NCBI RefSeq assembly: GCF_022213955.1
Contig: NZ_JAKNTW010000001.1
Coordinates: 434,001-498,000, forward strand
Direction: 5' to 3'
From: Dolomitihabitans soli
GTDB lineage: Bacteria > Actinomycetota > Actinomycetes > Streptosporangiales > Streptosporangiaceae
DNA: 64,000 nucleotides
The notes beneath the pieces are model-generated. The model saw only the letters and a list, made by a program, of their open reading frames with translations. It was not told the DNA's origin and searched no databases. Below, piece after piece: positions 24,937 through 33,478 of the stretch. The first letter of the stretch is position 1; each line of letters opens with the position of its first letter. Both the position numbers and the translations under genes were made by a program.

Positions 24937-27138
24937 TCAGAGCAGCTTGTCGGGAGTGATCGGCAGGCTCCTGACACGTTTTCCCGTCGCGTGGTGGACG
25001 GCGTTGGCGACGGACGCGCAGATGCCCACCGCGCAGATCTCGCCGAGTCCCCTGGCTCCGAGCGGGTTGGCGTTGGTGTCGGGTTCCTCCACGAAGATGA
25101 CGTCGATCTCACCGATGTCGGCGTTGACGGGTACGTGATAGTCGGTCAGGGCGGGTGAGATGAAGCGTCCCGAGACGGGATCGGGGCGCTGGTTCTCCAT
25201 CAGCGCCGCGCCCAGCCGCATGATGATGCCGCCCTGCGCCTGGTTCCGCGCCGTCTTCGCATTGAGCACCCGGCCGATGGAGAACGCGGCCACGTGGCGG
25301 ACCACCCGGACCCGGGGCAGGTACCGGTTGATCCGCACCTCGGTGAAATGCACGCCGAACGTGGCCATCGCGTGCTCGGCGTCCTCTCCCTCGGGCTGGA
25401 AGTCGCCGTCGCCGCGCAGCGTGTTGATCCGGTTACGGCGGAGCAGCGCGCGGTAGGACTCCCCGTCGCCTGGACGGTCCCGCAGCCGGAGCCCGCCCTC
25501 GTGGGCGACGACGTCGTCGGGGTCCGCGCCGTGCAGGGGGGATCGGCGGTCGCCGACGGCCAGGTCGATCGCGGCCCGGAGCGCGTCGGCGGCGGCGAGC
25601 TTGACCGCCGATCCGGTGCTGCCGGAGGTCATCGAGCCGAAGGTGGGCGCGGCGGCGGGCAGGGCGCTGTCGCCGTGCTGGAAGGTCACGGCCGCGGTCG
25701 GCAGCCCGAGCCCGTCGGCGGCGATCTGACTCAGGGTGGTGAGCCCGCCGCCGCCGATCTCCACCATGCTGCTCCGGATCACCGCGGTGCCGTCGTCGGT
25801 GAGGTCGACGGTGGCCTGCGCGGGCCGCTGGTGCTCGGTGCGCTGCCCGCCCGCCATGCCGTAGCCGATGAGGTCGTCGCCGTCGCGGGCCGAGCCGGGC
25901 TCCGGGTTCCTCCGGTCCCAGCCGAACCGTTCCGCCGCCTGGTCGTAGCAGGCCAGCAGCTGCTTGCCGCTCCACGGCCGCCCCGACACGGGATCGACGT
26001 CGGCGTGGTTGCGGCGCCGCAGCTCCAGCGGGTCCATGCCGAGCCGGTGGGCCAGCTCGTCGAGGGCGGACTCCAGGGCGAACGCGCCCGCGCTGTCCCC
26101 CGGGGTCCGCATGGCGCCGCCGGTGCCGGTGTTGACCTTGGTCACCCGGATTCTGGCGTAGAGGTCGGGAACGGCGTAGACGTACGGCGTGATGGCGGAG
26201 GCGGTCTCCTGCCTGTCGTCGATGAAGGAGGTCTGGTTCACGCTGTCGTGGATCAGCGCCCGCAGCCGTCCGTCTTGGTCGGCGCCGAGCCGTACGGTCT
26301 GGACGGTCGCGGCCATGTGGCCGGTGCCGGTGAACACCTGCTTGCGGCTGATCGTCACCCGCACGGGACGGCGGACGACCCGGGCGGCCATCGGCGCGAG
26401 GAAGACGTGCGGCCACGAGTATGACTTGTTGCCGAATCCGCCCCCGACGAGGGAGCAGTACATCCGTACCCGGTCCTCGGGCACGCCGAAGGCGATCGCG
26501 ACCAGCGGCCGGTGCATGTGCACCGACTGGGTGGAGTCGTAGATGGTCAGCCGGTCGCCCTCCCAGTAGGCCAGCGTCGAGGAGGGTTCGATGGGGGCGT
26601 GGCTGAGCGCGGCGGTGCGGTACTCCTCCTCCACCCGCACCGGAGCGGCCGCCAGGGCCGCCTCGGCGTTCCCGCGCCGGTACTCCGAGGGCACCCGGGC
26701 GAGCCCGTTCTCACGCGGGATGTACGCCTGGGACAGGGCCGCGTCGAGGGTGGGCACCGGGCTCGTCCGGTGGTAGTCGACCACGACCAGGGTGGCGGCG
26801 TGCTCGGCCTGCTCCCTGGTCTCGGCCACCACGACGGCGATGTACTGCCCGGCGTAGTGGATCCGGTCGTCGACCAGCGGCATCCGGCCCTCCGCCGTGT
26901 AGGGCGTCGGGGGCACCGCCGCGAAGTCCGGCCGGTTCAGGTGTGTGATCACCGCGAGTACGCCGGGGGCCCGCTCGGCCCGCCGTGTGTCGATGCCCCG
27001 CACCCTGCCCGCGGAGATCGCGCTGCCCAGCAGGACCGCGTGCGCCGTCTCGGCGACCCGCACGTCCTCGGTGTAGCGGGCGGCGCCGGTGACCTTGTCC
27101 CCGGCCTCCACCCGCGAGATCGCCTTGCCGATCGCCAT
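24937..27138 (-). CDS. Molybdopterin-binding subunit of aldehyde oxidoreductase (PaoC/YagR-like)
   Basis: A 733-residue large subunit of the xanthine oxidase family that binds the molybdenum cofactor. It contains the N-terminal GAARYTEDV domain, IEPSSTLAYWEGDRLTIYDSTQ, the Moco-binding GGGFGNKSY, RTPGDSAGAFALES, and the catalytic glutamate Glu701 in GARGLGEI. Its length matches E. coli PaoC (about 730). The ATG at 27138 is used; a GTG at 27144 overlapping the previous stop would give a GTGA coupling. It is the last gene of an operon with the Fe-S and FAD subunits. The substrate is probably an aldehyde or N-heterocycle. The much longer open frame upstream is antisense/out of frame to the FAD subunit. 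Confidence 0.92.
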   Translation of the reverse strand: MAIGKAISRVEAGDKVTGAARYTEDVRVAETAHAVLLGSAISAGRVRGIDTRRAERAPGVLAVITHLNRPDFAAVPPTPYTAEGRMPLVDDRIHYAGQYIAVVVAETREQAEHAATLVVVDYHRTSPVPTLDAALSQAYIPRENGLARVPSEYRRGNAEAALAAAPVRVEEEYRTAALSHAPIEPSSTLAYWEGDRLTIYDSTQSVHMHRPLVAIAFGVPEDRVRMYCSLVGGGFGNKSYSWPHVFLAPMAARVVRRPVRVTISRKQVFTGTGHMAATVQTVRLGADQDGRLRALIHDSVNQTSFIDDRQETASAITPYVYAVPDLYARIRVTKVNTGTGGAMRTPGDSAGAFALESALDELAHRLGMDPLELRRRNHADVDPVSGRPWSGKQLLACYDQAAERFGWDRRNPEPGSARDGDDLIGYGMAGGQRTEHQRPAQATVDLTDDGTAVIRSSMVEIGGGGLTTLSQIAADGLGLPTAAVTFQHGDSALPAAAPTFGSMTSGSTGSAVKLAAADALRAAIDLAVGDRRSPLHGADPDDVVAHEGGLRLRDRPGDGESYRALLRRNRINTLRGDGDFQPEGEDAEHAMATFGVHFTEVRINRYLPRVRVVRHVAAFSIGRVLNAKTARNQAQGGIIMRLGAALMENQRPDPVSGRFISPALTDYHVPVNADIGEIDVIFVEEPDTNANPLGARGLGEICAVGICASVANAVHHATGKRVRSLPITPDKLL

Positions 27139-27140
27139 GG

Positions 27141-28112
27141 TCACCCCAGCTCGCTCAGGGCCTGGCGCACGACGCGCCTGACCAGCTCGACCTTGTACGC
27201 GTTGTGCCGCTGCGGCTGCGCCCCGCGCGCGGCGGCGTCTCCGGCGGCGGCGATCGTCTCCTCGTTCAGCCGGGCGCCGACGAGGGCCTCCTCGGCCGCC
27301 TGCGAGCGCCACGGCTTGGCCGCCACGCCGCCCAGGGCGACCCTGGCCGAGCGCACGGTCCCGCTTCGCACCTCGACCGCCACCGCCGCCGAGACCAGCG
27401 CGAAGGCGTAGGAGGCGCGTTCGCGGAACTTCACGTAGTGCGAGCGGGCCGCGAACGGGCTGTCCGGCAGCTCGACCCCGACGATTAGCTCGTCGCGGCG
27501 TAGCTCCGTCGTCACCTGGGGAGTGTCGCCGGGCAGGCGGAAGAACTGGTCGACGGGGATCCTGCGCCGCCCGCGCGTCCCCTCGGTGAGCACGACCGCG
27601 TCCAGCGCCTGCAGGGCGACGGAGAAGTCCGAGGGGTGTACGGCGACGCACTGGGAACTCGCCCCGAAGATCGCCTGGGCATGGCTGTCCCCCTGGAGCG
27701 CCGAGCATCCGGAGCCCGCGTTCCGCCGGTTGCAGGCGAACTCGGGCAGCCGGAAGTAGGTGCAGCGGGTCTGCTGGAGCAGGTTGCCGCCGACGCTGGC
27801 CCGGTTGCGGATCTGCGGTGAGGCCCCCGAGCGCAGCGCCTCGGACAACACCGGGTAGGCGCGGCGAAGCCGGCTGTCGTTGGCGGCGTTGCGGCACATC
27901 GCCCCCAGGCGCACGCCGCCGCCGGGCAGCCAGCGGACCTCGTCGAGGCCCAGCCCGTTGACGTCCACGAGGTGCGAGGGGCCGCTGATCCCGTCGCGCA
28001 TCAGGGTGACCAGGTCGGTGCCGCCGGCGATGAGCGCCGCCCCCTCGTCCTGGGACAGGATGCGCAGTGCCTCGGCGACGTCGCCGGCACGGGTGTAGTG
28101 GAACGGGCGCAT
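27141..28112 (-). CDS. FAD-binding subunit of aldehyde oxidoreductase (PaoB/YagS-like)
   Basis: A 323-residue medium subunit. It has the FAD segments LIAGGTDLVTLMRDG and IRNRASVGGNLLQQ. The cysteine-rich insert TRCTYFRLPEFACNRRNAGSGCSA would hold the extra [4Fe-4S] cluster that distinguishes PaoB-type from xanthine dehydrogenase FAD subunits. The ATG at 28112 shares a base with the stop of the Fe-S subunit gene (TGATG). It transfers electrons between the Fe-S centres and FAD in the PaoABC-like heterotrimer. Confidence 0.92.
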   Translation of the reverse strand: MRPFHYTRAGDVAEALRILSQDEGAALIAGGTDLVTLMRDGISGPSHLVDVNGLGLDEVRWLPGGGVRLGAMCRNAANDSRLRRAYPVLSEALRSGASPQIRNRASVGGNLLQQTRCTYFRLPEFACNRRNAGSGCSALQGDSHAQAIFGASSQCVAVHPSDFSVALQALDAVVLTEGTRGRRRIPVDQFFRLPGDTPQVTTELRRDELIVGVELPDSPFAARSHYVKFRERASYAFALVSAAVAVEVRSGTVRSARVALGGVAAKPWRSQAAEEALVGARLNEETIAAAGDAAARGAQPQRHNAYKVELVRRVVRQALSELG

Positions 28113-28732
28113 CACGACCTGCCTTCGGCGGCCGACTCGACGGCCGCGACGATGTTCGGGTAGGCCGCGCAGCGGCAGAGGTTCCCGCTCATCAGTTCCT
28201 TGATCTCCGCCGTCGACGGGCGCGGGTTCTCCGCCAGCAGGCCGACGGCGGAGGTGATCTGGCCGGAGGTGCAGAAGCCGCACTGGAACCCGTCGTGCTC
28301 GACGAACGCCCGCTGGACCGGGTGCAGCCGATCGCCGTCCGCGAGTCCCTCCACGGTGGTGATCTCGGCGCCCTCGAACATCACCGCGAAGGTGATGCAG
28401 GACAAGATGCGCGTGCCGTCCAGGAGTACCGTGCAGGCGCCGCAGGCTCCCTGGTTGCAGCCCTTCTTGGGGCCGGTGAGCCCGAGGTCCTCGCGCAGCG
28501 CGTCCAGCAGGCTGGTACGCGGGTCCGTGCGCAGCGTGCGCCGCCGCCCGTTGACGGTGAGCGACACCGGCAGCGTCTCCGGCGGATCGACGGCGGCTGC
28601 GGCGGCGACCGCCGGCGCGGCGGCCGTCGCGGTCCCCGTGCCGCCGAGCGCGGCCAGTCCCGCCCCGGCCGTCAGGCTGCGGGACAGGAAGGCTCTGCGG
28701 CTCGGTGGGCTCTCACGGGTCGTCTCGTCCAT
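28112..28732 (-). CDS. Tat-targeted [2Fe-2S] subunit of aldehyde oxidoreductase (PaoA/YagT-like)
   Basis: A 206-residue small subunit. The N terminus has a twin-arginine signal (SRRAFLSRSL, with a hydrophobic Ala-rich stretch after it), so the assembled trimer would be exported folded. Two [2Fe-2S] clusters follow: CNQGACGACTV (ferredoxin type) and QCGFCTSGQ...NLCRCAAYP (four-helix type). The ATG at 28732, with GGGAG upstream, gives a normal Tat leader; an earlier in-frame start at 28915 would lie on the divergent methyltransferase gene. First gene of the three-gene operon. Confidence 0.92.
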   Translation of the reverse strand: MDETTRESPPSRRAFLSRSLTAGAGLAALGGTGTATAAAPAVAAAAAVDPPETLPVSLTVNGRRRTLRTDPRTSLLDALREDLGLTGPKKGCNQGACGACTVLLDGTRILSCITFAVMFEGAEITTVEGLADGDRLHPVQRAFVEHDGFQCGFCTSGQITSAVGLLAENPRPSTAEIKELMSGNLCRCAAYPNIVAAVESAAEGRS

Positions 28733-28908
28733 CTGGCTCCCTTTTCGCCGAGGGGTCAACCGGCTGAGCTTCGCCGGGCAGGGCCCATCTAATGGGGAGG
28801 AGTATAAAAACGAGCGAAGGGCGGGGGCAAAGATCGAATCGCTTGCCGGGTGGGGCCCGTGGTGGTGTGCTGACTCCGACAGCGTCCTGAGTCGATGAGA
28901 GGTGTCCC

Positions 28909-29715
28909 GTGACACGCCGTCACCCTGTGGAACCAGCCGAGATCGACACCAGCGTCCCGCACTCGGCGCGGATCTGGAACTACTGGCTGGGCGGCAAGGA
29001 CAACTATGCGGTCGACCGCGAGGCGGGCGACGCGTACGTGCGGACGTTCCCCGGCATCGTGGACGTCGCCCGCCACTCGCGGGCGTTCCTCGCCCGGGCC
29101 GTCAGGCACCTGGCGGGCGAGGCCGGGATCCGCCAGTTCCTGGACGTCGGCACCGGGCTGCCCGCCGTCGACAACACCCACCAGGTGGCCCAGCGGGTGG
29201 CCCCCGACTCGCGGATCGTCTACGTCGACAACGACCCGCTCGTGCTGGTCCACGCCCGTGCCCTGCTGACCAGCACGCCGCAGGGCGCCACCGACTACGT
29301 CGACGCCGACCTGCACAATCCGGCGGCGATCCTCCGGGCCGCCGCCGCGACCCTCGACTTCGAGCGGCCGATCGGGCTGATGCTGATGGGCATCCTGGGC
29401 CACGTCGGCGACTACGACGTGGCCCGGTCGATCGTGCGGCGGCTGCTCGACGGTCTGCCGTCCGGCAGCCACCTGACGCTCTACGACGGCACCAACGCGT
29501 TCAACGAGGCGTTCGAGGAGGCCCAGGAGGGCTACGACGACAGCGGCGCGATCCCGTACCGTCTCCGTACGCCCGAGGAGATCACCGGATTCTTCGAAGG
29601 GCTGGAGTTACTGGAGCCGGGCGTGGTGTCGGTCGCGCGCTGGCGGCCGGAGGCCGCCCCCTGGGGCGAGCCCGCAGACGTGGACGCCTTCTGCGGCATC
29701 GGCCGCAAGCCCTGA
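28909..29715 (+). CDS. S-adenosylmethionine-dependent methyltransferase (PF04672-type)
   Basis: A 268-residue paralogue of the protein at 15104-15910, with the same length and the same landmarks: HSARIWNYWLGGKDNYAVDREA, the SAM loop FLDVGTGLPA, and VDNDPLVLVHARALL. It starts with GTG after GAGAGG. It is divergent from the PaoABC-like operon. Substrate unknown; the family is strongly expanded in actinomycetes. Confidence 0.9.
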   Translation: MTRRHPVEPAEIDTSVPHSARIWNYWLGGKDNYAVDREAGDAYVRTFPGIVDVARHSRAFLARAVRHLAGEAGIRQFLDVGTGLPAVDNTHQVAQRVAPDSRIVYVDNDPLVLVHARALLTSTPQGATDYVDADLHNPAAILRAAAATLDFERPIGLMLMGILGHVGDYDVARSIVRRLLDGLPSGSHLTLYDGTNAFNEAFEEAQEGYDDSGAIPYRLRTPEEITGFFEGLELLEPGVVSVARWRPEAAPWGEPADVDAFCGIGRKP

Positions 29716-29972
29716 CCGATCGATGGCGGGGTCCTGACATGTGGTGATCGCGATCCGCTGTTCGGCGCATGGCTGGTCTGCGATCGTCTGGTCACCCCGA
29801 CACGTCGGAGATCAGCATGTCGTCGAACCGCCGGATCAGCCGGTGAGCCGCCCGCGTGGACAAACGCCGCCTCGTTCAAACCGGCCGCCACCGACAGTCA
29901 CGGAAACGGCGTGGAGCAGGAGGTCGTCAGGCTGTACGGCGTGCGTTGGCGGCCCCTGCCCGCCGGGGCGGG

Positions 29973-31064
29973 TCATCGCCCCGGCCCGGCGGGGCAGGGG
30001 CGGAAGCGTCCGTCGACCACGGTCGCCACCGGGACCACGAGCCGTTCCGCGGTCCGGCGGGTTCCGGTGGCGTCCTGGTAGGTGCGGTCCGTGCCGGCCA
30101 GCCGGAACACGGTCGCGTGCTGTACGGCTCCGGCGGCGGACAGCCAGGGGCCGGGCAGGCGCAGGACGCCCCGCGGGGTCGTGCTGACCGAGGCGACGGC
30201 CTCGGCCAGGGGCATGCCGCACATGAGCAGTTTGGTCACCGTGGTGGCGAGGTCGTGCACCGGGCCGCCGATGTTCCTGATGTGCACGTCGGTGCTGATC
30301 GAGTGGGGCGGGAAGCCGGCGGCGACGGCGGCGGTCGCGACGTCGAAGCTGAAGCTCGCCGCCCCGTGGCCCACGTCGAGCAGCACGCCGCGGTCGAGCG
30401 CGCGGGCCAGCGCGGGCGCCGGGGTGCCGTCCTTCCGCCACGGCCGCCCGATCTTCCCGTGATAGCAGTGCGTGATCACGTCGCCGGCGTCGAGCAGGTC
30501 GAGCACGTCCTCGATCAGCGGCGGCGCCTCGCCGATGTGCACGAGCAGCGGCAGCCCGGCCTCGCGCGCGACGAGCCTGCCGAGCTGGAGCGGCTGCAGC
30601 CCCATCCCGCCGACGATCGCTCCGCTCGACCGGACCTTCACGCCGCACACCAGGCCGCGGTGGCGCTCGATGGCGGCGAGCGTGGCGTCCACGTCGACGG
30701 ACCGCGGGTCGGCGGTCTCCCGCAGGTCCACCAGGCCGGTCGAGCCGATGTTCACCCAGGCGCGGACGCCCACCTCGGCCGCCGGCACGACGTACTTCGC
30801 GAGCCCGTCCAGCGTGGCCTGGCCGGCGCTGCCCGCGTCGGCCACCACGTGCACGCCGGTGTCCAGGCCGACGCGGTCGGGCGGGACGCCGAGCGAGGTC
30901 ATCCCGTCGTAGACGTGGGCGTGCAGATCGACCCAGCCGGGACCGACGCACAGGTTTCCCGGCGCGCGGTCGGCCTCCTCCAGCGCCATCGTGCCGTCGG
31001 GCCGCCGCGTCAGCCGCCCTGCCCGCTCACCCCGGCCGGGGTCGATGACCCGTACGAGCATCAC
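29973..31064 (-). CDS. Amidohydrolase/deacetylase family metallohydrolase
   Basis: A 363-residue amidohydrolase-superfamily enzyme. The metal centre is readable: His48/His50 (DLHAH), carboxylated Lys143 (GVKVRSSG), His176 (VHIGE), His199 (THCYHGK) and Asp259 (STDVH). This matches the deacetylase subgroup (EF_0837-like) acting on N-acyl amino acids or related amides. A GTG at 31064 is followed at once by an ATG at 31061; either may start. It lies downstream of the IclR gene on the same strand and is divergent from a PLP enzyme, suggesting a small catabolic pathway for an acylated amino acid (inference). Confidence 0.85.
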   Translation of the reverse strand: MMLVRVIDPGRGERAGRLTRRPDGTMALEEADRAPGNLCVGPGWVDLHAHVYDGMTSLGVPPDRVGLDTGVHVVADAGSAGQATLDGLAKYVVPAAEVGVRAWVNIGSTGLVDLRETADPRSVDVDATLAAIERHRGLVCGVKVRSSGAIVGGMGLQPLQLGRLVAREAGLPLLVHIGEAPPLIEDVLDLLDAGDVITHCYHGKIGRPWRKDGTPAPALARALDRGVLLDVGHGAASFSFDVATAAVAAGFPPHSISTDVHIRNIGGPVHDLATTVTKLLMCGMPLAEAVASVSTTPRGVLRLPGPWLSAAGAVQHATVFRLAGTDRTYQDATGTRRTAERLVVPVATVVDGRFRPCPAGPGR

Positions 31065-31111
31065 ATTCGATCCGCGTGTGCTCGGGCGACGACCTCCGCG
31101 GGATCAACCGT

Positions 31112-31159
31112 CGTCGGCCCGTTCGTCGGCCCGTTCGTCGGGCCGTTCGTCGGGCCGCT
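31112..31159. repeat. Four tandem copies of a 12-bp unit
   Basis: CGTCGGCCCGTT is repeated at 31112, 31124, 31136 (one change) and 31148 (two changes), running up to the stop codon of the iclR gene. The unit length is a multiple of three. In one minus-strand frame it would read repeated GPTN. It lies between iclR and the deacetylase gene. Confidence 0.75.
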
Positions 31160-31917
31160 CATCGGCTCGCTCGCGGGGATCCGAGCGCGGCGGAGATGCG
31201 GTCGGCGGCCGTCACCACGAGCGGTCCGAGCAGCCCGACGTCCTCGCCGGTCAGCGCGTAGGTCAGCCCGGACACGCTGACGCCCCCGATGGGGGTGCCG
31301 TGCCGGTCGCGCACCACGGCTCCGACGCAGCGCACGTCGCGCTCGTTCTCCTGCTCGTCGACGGCGTAGCCGCGTTCCCGTACGGCCGCCAGCTCCGCCA
31401 ACAGCCGGTCGGGCTCGACGATCGTCGCCGGGGTGTGGCCGATCAGCGGCGAGGTCGCGGCCAGGATCGCGCCCACCTCGTCCTCGTCCAGGCCGGCCAG
31501 GATCGCCTTGCCGATCGCGGTGCAGTGCAGCGCCAGTTGCATGCCGACCTTCGACGCCATGTGGTACGGCTGCTGCGACTCCACCTTGGCGAGGTACACC
31601 GCCACGGTGCCGCTGCGCACGGCGAAGTGGGCGGTGTGCCGGGTCTGCCGTTCCAGGTTGACGAGGATCGGCCGGGCCACCACGCCGAGGTCGCGGTCCG
31701 CCAGCGCCGATCCGGCCAGGGCGACCAGCGCGGGGCCCGACGCGTAGGCGCCGTCGCCGCCGGTCACCGCGTATCCCTCGGCGGTGAGGATCTGCAGGAT
31801 CCGGTGCGCGGTCGCCTTGTTGATGCCCGTCCGCTGGGCGATGTCGGCGAGCCGCCTGGGCTGATCGGGACTGGAGAGGGCGCGCAGCACGGCCAGCGTC
31901 TTCTCGATCGAGTTCAT
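31159..31917 (-). CDS. IclR family transcriptional regulator
   Basis: A 252-residue regulator with an N-terminal winged helix (MNSIEKTLAVLRALS and LADIAQRTGINKATAHRILQIL) and a C-terminal effector-binding domain (HCTAIGKAILAGL, YAVDEQENERDVRCVGAVV). The ATG at 31917 was chosen because the frame upstream is antisense to the divergent gene. The gene is followed by the deacetylase and is divergent from the threonine-synthase-like enzyme. A 7-bp perfect dyad in the shared promoter region is its probable operator. Confidence 0.92.
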   Translation of the reverse strand: MNSIEKTLAVLRALSSPDQPRRLADIAQRTGINKATAHRILQILTAEGYAVTGGDGAYASGPALVALAGSALADRDLGVVARPILVNLERQTRHTAHFAVRSGTVAVYLAKVESQQPYHMASKVGMQLALHCTAIGKAILAGLDEDEVGAILAATSPLIGHTPATIVEPDRLLAELAAVRERGYAVDEQENERDVRCVGAVVRDRHGTPIGGVSVSGLTYALTGEDVGLLGPLVVTAADRISAALGSPRASR

Positions 31918-31980
31918 GCGAGCACCTGACAGGGGTTGACCGTCGGGAACAAAGTCCGGCATATTCAACCATATAAGACA

Positions 31981-32001
31981 GCGTTTCACAGTACGAAACG
32001 C
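31981..32001. promoter_or_regulatory. IclR-type operator dyad
   Basis: GCGTTTC-ACAGTAC-GAAACGC is a perfect 7-bp inverted repeat with a 7-nt spacer, of the GTTTC...GAAAC type used by several IclR-family regulators. It sits 64 bp upstream of the iclR start and just after a TATAAG element (31972-31977). It could control both iclR and the divergent PLP-enzyme gene. Confidence 0.7.
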
Positions 32002-32068
32002 GATCACAACGGCACCGCCCCTGTTCGCCACGGCGGGACCGACGTCCCTCGCACCGCTACGCGGCACG

Positions 32069-32111
32069 TTCGCTTTCCTCCCCGGGGCTGAAGCCCGGGG
32101 TCTCCAGCGAA
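32069..32111 (+). mobile_element. IS200/IS605-like end hairpin (solo relic), or leader hairpin
   Basis: A nested inverted repeat: outer TTCGCT/AGCGAA (32069-32074/32106-32111) and inner CCCCGG/CCGGGG (32080-32085/32095-32100), with the text TTTCCTCCCCGGGGCTGAAG. This form closely resembles the right-end hairpin of IS200/IS605 (TnpB-type) elements. No tnpA or tnpB frame is adjacent, so it is a solo end. It lies 10 nt before the start of the next gene and could now act in its leader. Confidence 0.5.
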
Positions 32112-32121
32112 GGAACTCCCG

Positions 32122-33375
32122 ATGAATCTGGCCACCCACTACATCTGCGACGACTGCCACGCCCGCATCCCGCTGGACACCCCGGCGCTGCTCTGCCGGG
32201 CGTGCGGGGGACTGCTGGAGATCCACTACGACCTGGGCCGCGCGTCCGGGGAGATCCTGACCCGTGCCGCCGAGCGCCGCGACATCGGCCTGTGGCGCTG
32301 GGCCGACCTGCTCCCCGTGCCCCCGGGCACCGAGCCGTTGCATCTGGGCGAGGGCGACACCCCGCTCCTCACCACCCGGCTCCTCGGCGACAAGCTGGGC
32401 ATCCCCGGCCTGCTGGTGAAGAACGACACCCTCATGCCGACCGGCAGCTTCAAGGACCGGGGCTTCTCCGTCGCGGTCGGCTTCGCCAGGTCCCTGGGCG
32501 TCCGCGAGGCGTTCACCTACAGCTCGGGCAACGCCGGAGCCTCGTTCGCGACCTACGCCGCCCGCGCCGGGATCGCGGCCACGGTCCTGGTCGAGGACGT
32601 CGCCAACGACTCGAAGGTCGCCGCCATCAGCCTGTACGGCGCGCGTGTGCTCCGGCTCAGGTACCGCTCCAGCCTGGAGATCTTCGCCGGGGTCAGCGCC
32701 CTCGCGGAGGCCGGCTTCTACTCCTTCGTCAACTTCATCAACCCGGTCAGGCACGAGGGGATGAAGACCTACGCCTACGAGATCTGCGAGGCCCTCGGCT
32801 GGCGCGCCCCCGACGTGATGGTGCACCCGGTCGGCACGGGCGGCGGGTTGTGGGGCGCCTGGAAGGGGTTCCGCGAGTTGAAGCGGCTGGGCGTGATCGA
32901 CCGGCTGCCGAGGATGATCGGCGTGCAGGCGTCCGCCTCCGCCCCCCTGGTGCGCGCCTTCCAGAACGGGCAGAGCACGGCCGGTCCGCACGGCGACGCC
33001 CGGCGCACGGTGGCGCAGAGCATCGCCGGCGACGCGCCGATCCAGGGCGGCGCCCGGGTACTGCGCGCGATCTACGAGTCCGGCGGCCGGGCGGTCGCCG
33101 TGGACGACGCCGACCTGTTCGAGGCGATGCGGCTGCTCGGCGCGGAGGGCGTGGCGGCGGAGCCGTCGGCCGCCGCCTCGATCGCCGGCCTGCTGCGGGC
33201 CCGCTCCCAGGGCTGGGTGTCGCCGGACGACACCGTGGTCGCGGTGGTGACGGGTTCGGCGCAGAAGCAGCCGGAGGCGCTGGTCCGGGCCGCGCCGCCC
33301 ACGGACGGTGTGGTCAGCGCGGACCCCGCCGAGTTGCTCGCGCTGTTCGGCGAACCGACGGCGAGCGACCGATGA
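32122..33375 (+). CDS. Threonine synthase-like PLP-dependent enzyme
   Basis: A 417-residue fold-type II PLP enzyme. The N terminus has a zinc ribbon (Cys9, Cys12, Cys25, Cys28) as in archaeal-type threonine synthases. The PLP lysine is Lys111 in PTGSFKDRG, and the phosphate-binding loop is SSGNAG (134-139) with GTGGGLWG further on. Context (divergent from iclR and the deacetylase) argues for a specialised lyase or synthase of the threonine synthase family rather than the housekeeping enzyme, which normally sits with hom and thrB. Confidence 0.85.
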   Translation: MNLATHYICDDCHARIPLDTPALLCRACGGLLEIHYDLGRASGEILTRAAERRDIGLWRWADLLPVPPGTEPLHLGEGDTPLLTTRLLGDKLGIPGLLVKNDTLMPTGSFKDRGFSVAVGFARSLGVREAFTYSSGNAGASFATYAARAGIAATVLVEDVANDSKVAAISLYGARVLRLRYRSSLEIFAGVSALAEAGFYSFVNFINPVRHEGMKTYAYEICEALGWRAPDVMVHPVGTGGGLWGAWKGFRELKRLGVIDRLPRMIGVQASASAPLVRAFQNGQSTAGPHGDARRTVAQSIAGDAPIQGGARVLRAIYESGGRAVAVDDADLFEAMRLLGAEGVAAEPSAAASIAGLLRARSQGWVSPDDTVVAVVTGSAQKQPEALVRAAPPTDGVVSADPAELLALFGEPTASDR

Positions 33376-33410
33376 GCATGAGCGGCGCCGACGTGAGTCA
33401 GGCAGCCGGA

Positions 33411-33440
33411 GCGCCGCCGTCCCAGGGAGGACGGCGGCGC
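33411..33440. terminator. Bidirectional terminator hairpin
   Basis: GCGCCGCCGTCC and GGACGGCGGCGC form a perfect 12-bp stem with a 6-nt loop, placed between the convergent genes ending at 33375 and 33479. There is no T-tract, which is common for actinobacterial terminators. Confidence 0.75.
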
Positions 33441-33478
33441 GGTAGGGGTGGCCCGGTCGGCGCTACGCGTGTGGCGGG

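Noticed and set aside
27145-27897. N-terminal extension of the PaoC-like frame
   Set aside because: It overlaps the FAD subunit gene in another frame and has no family similarity.
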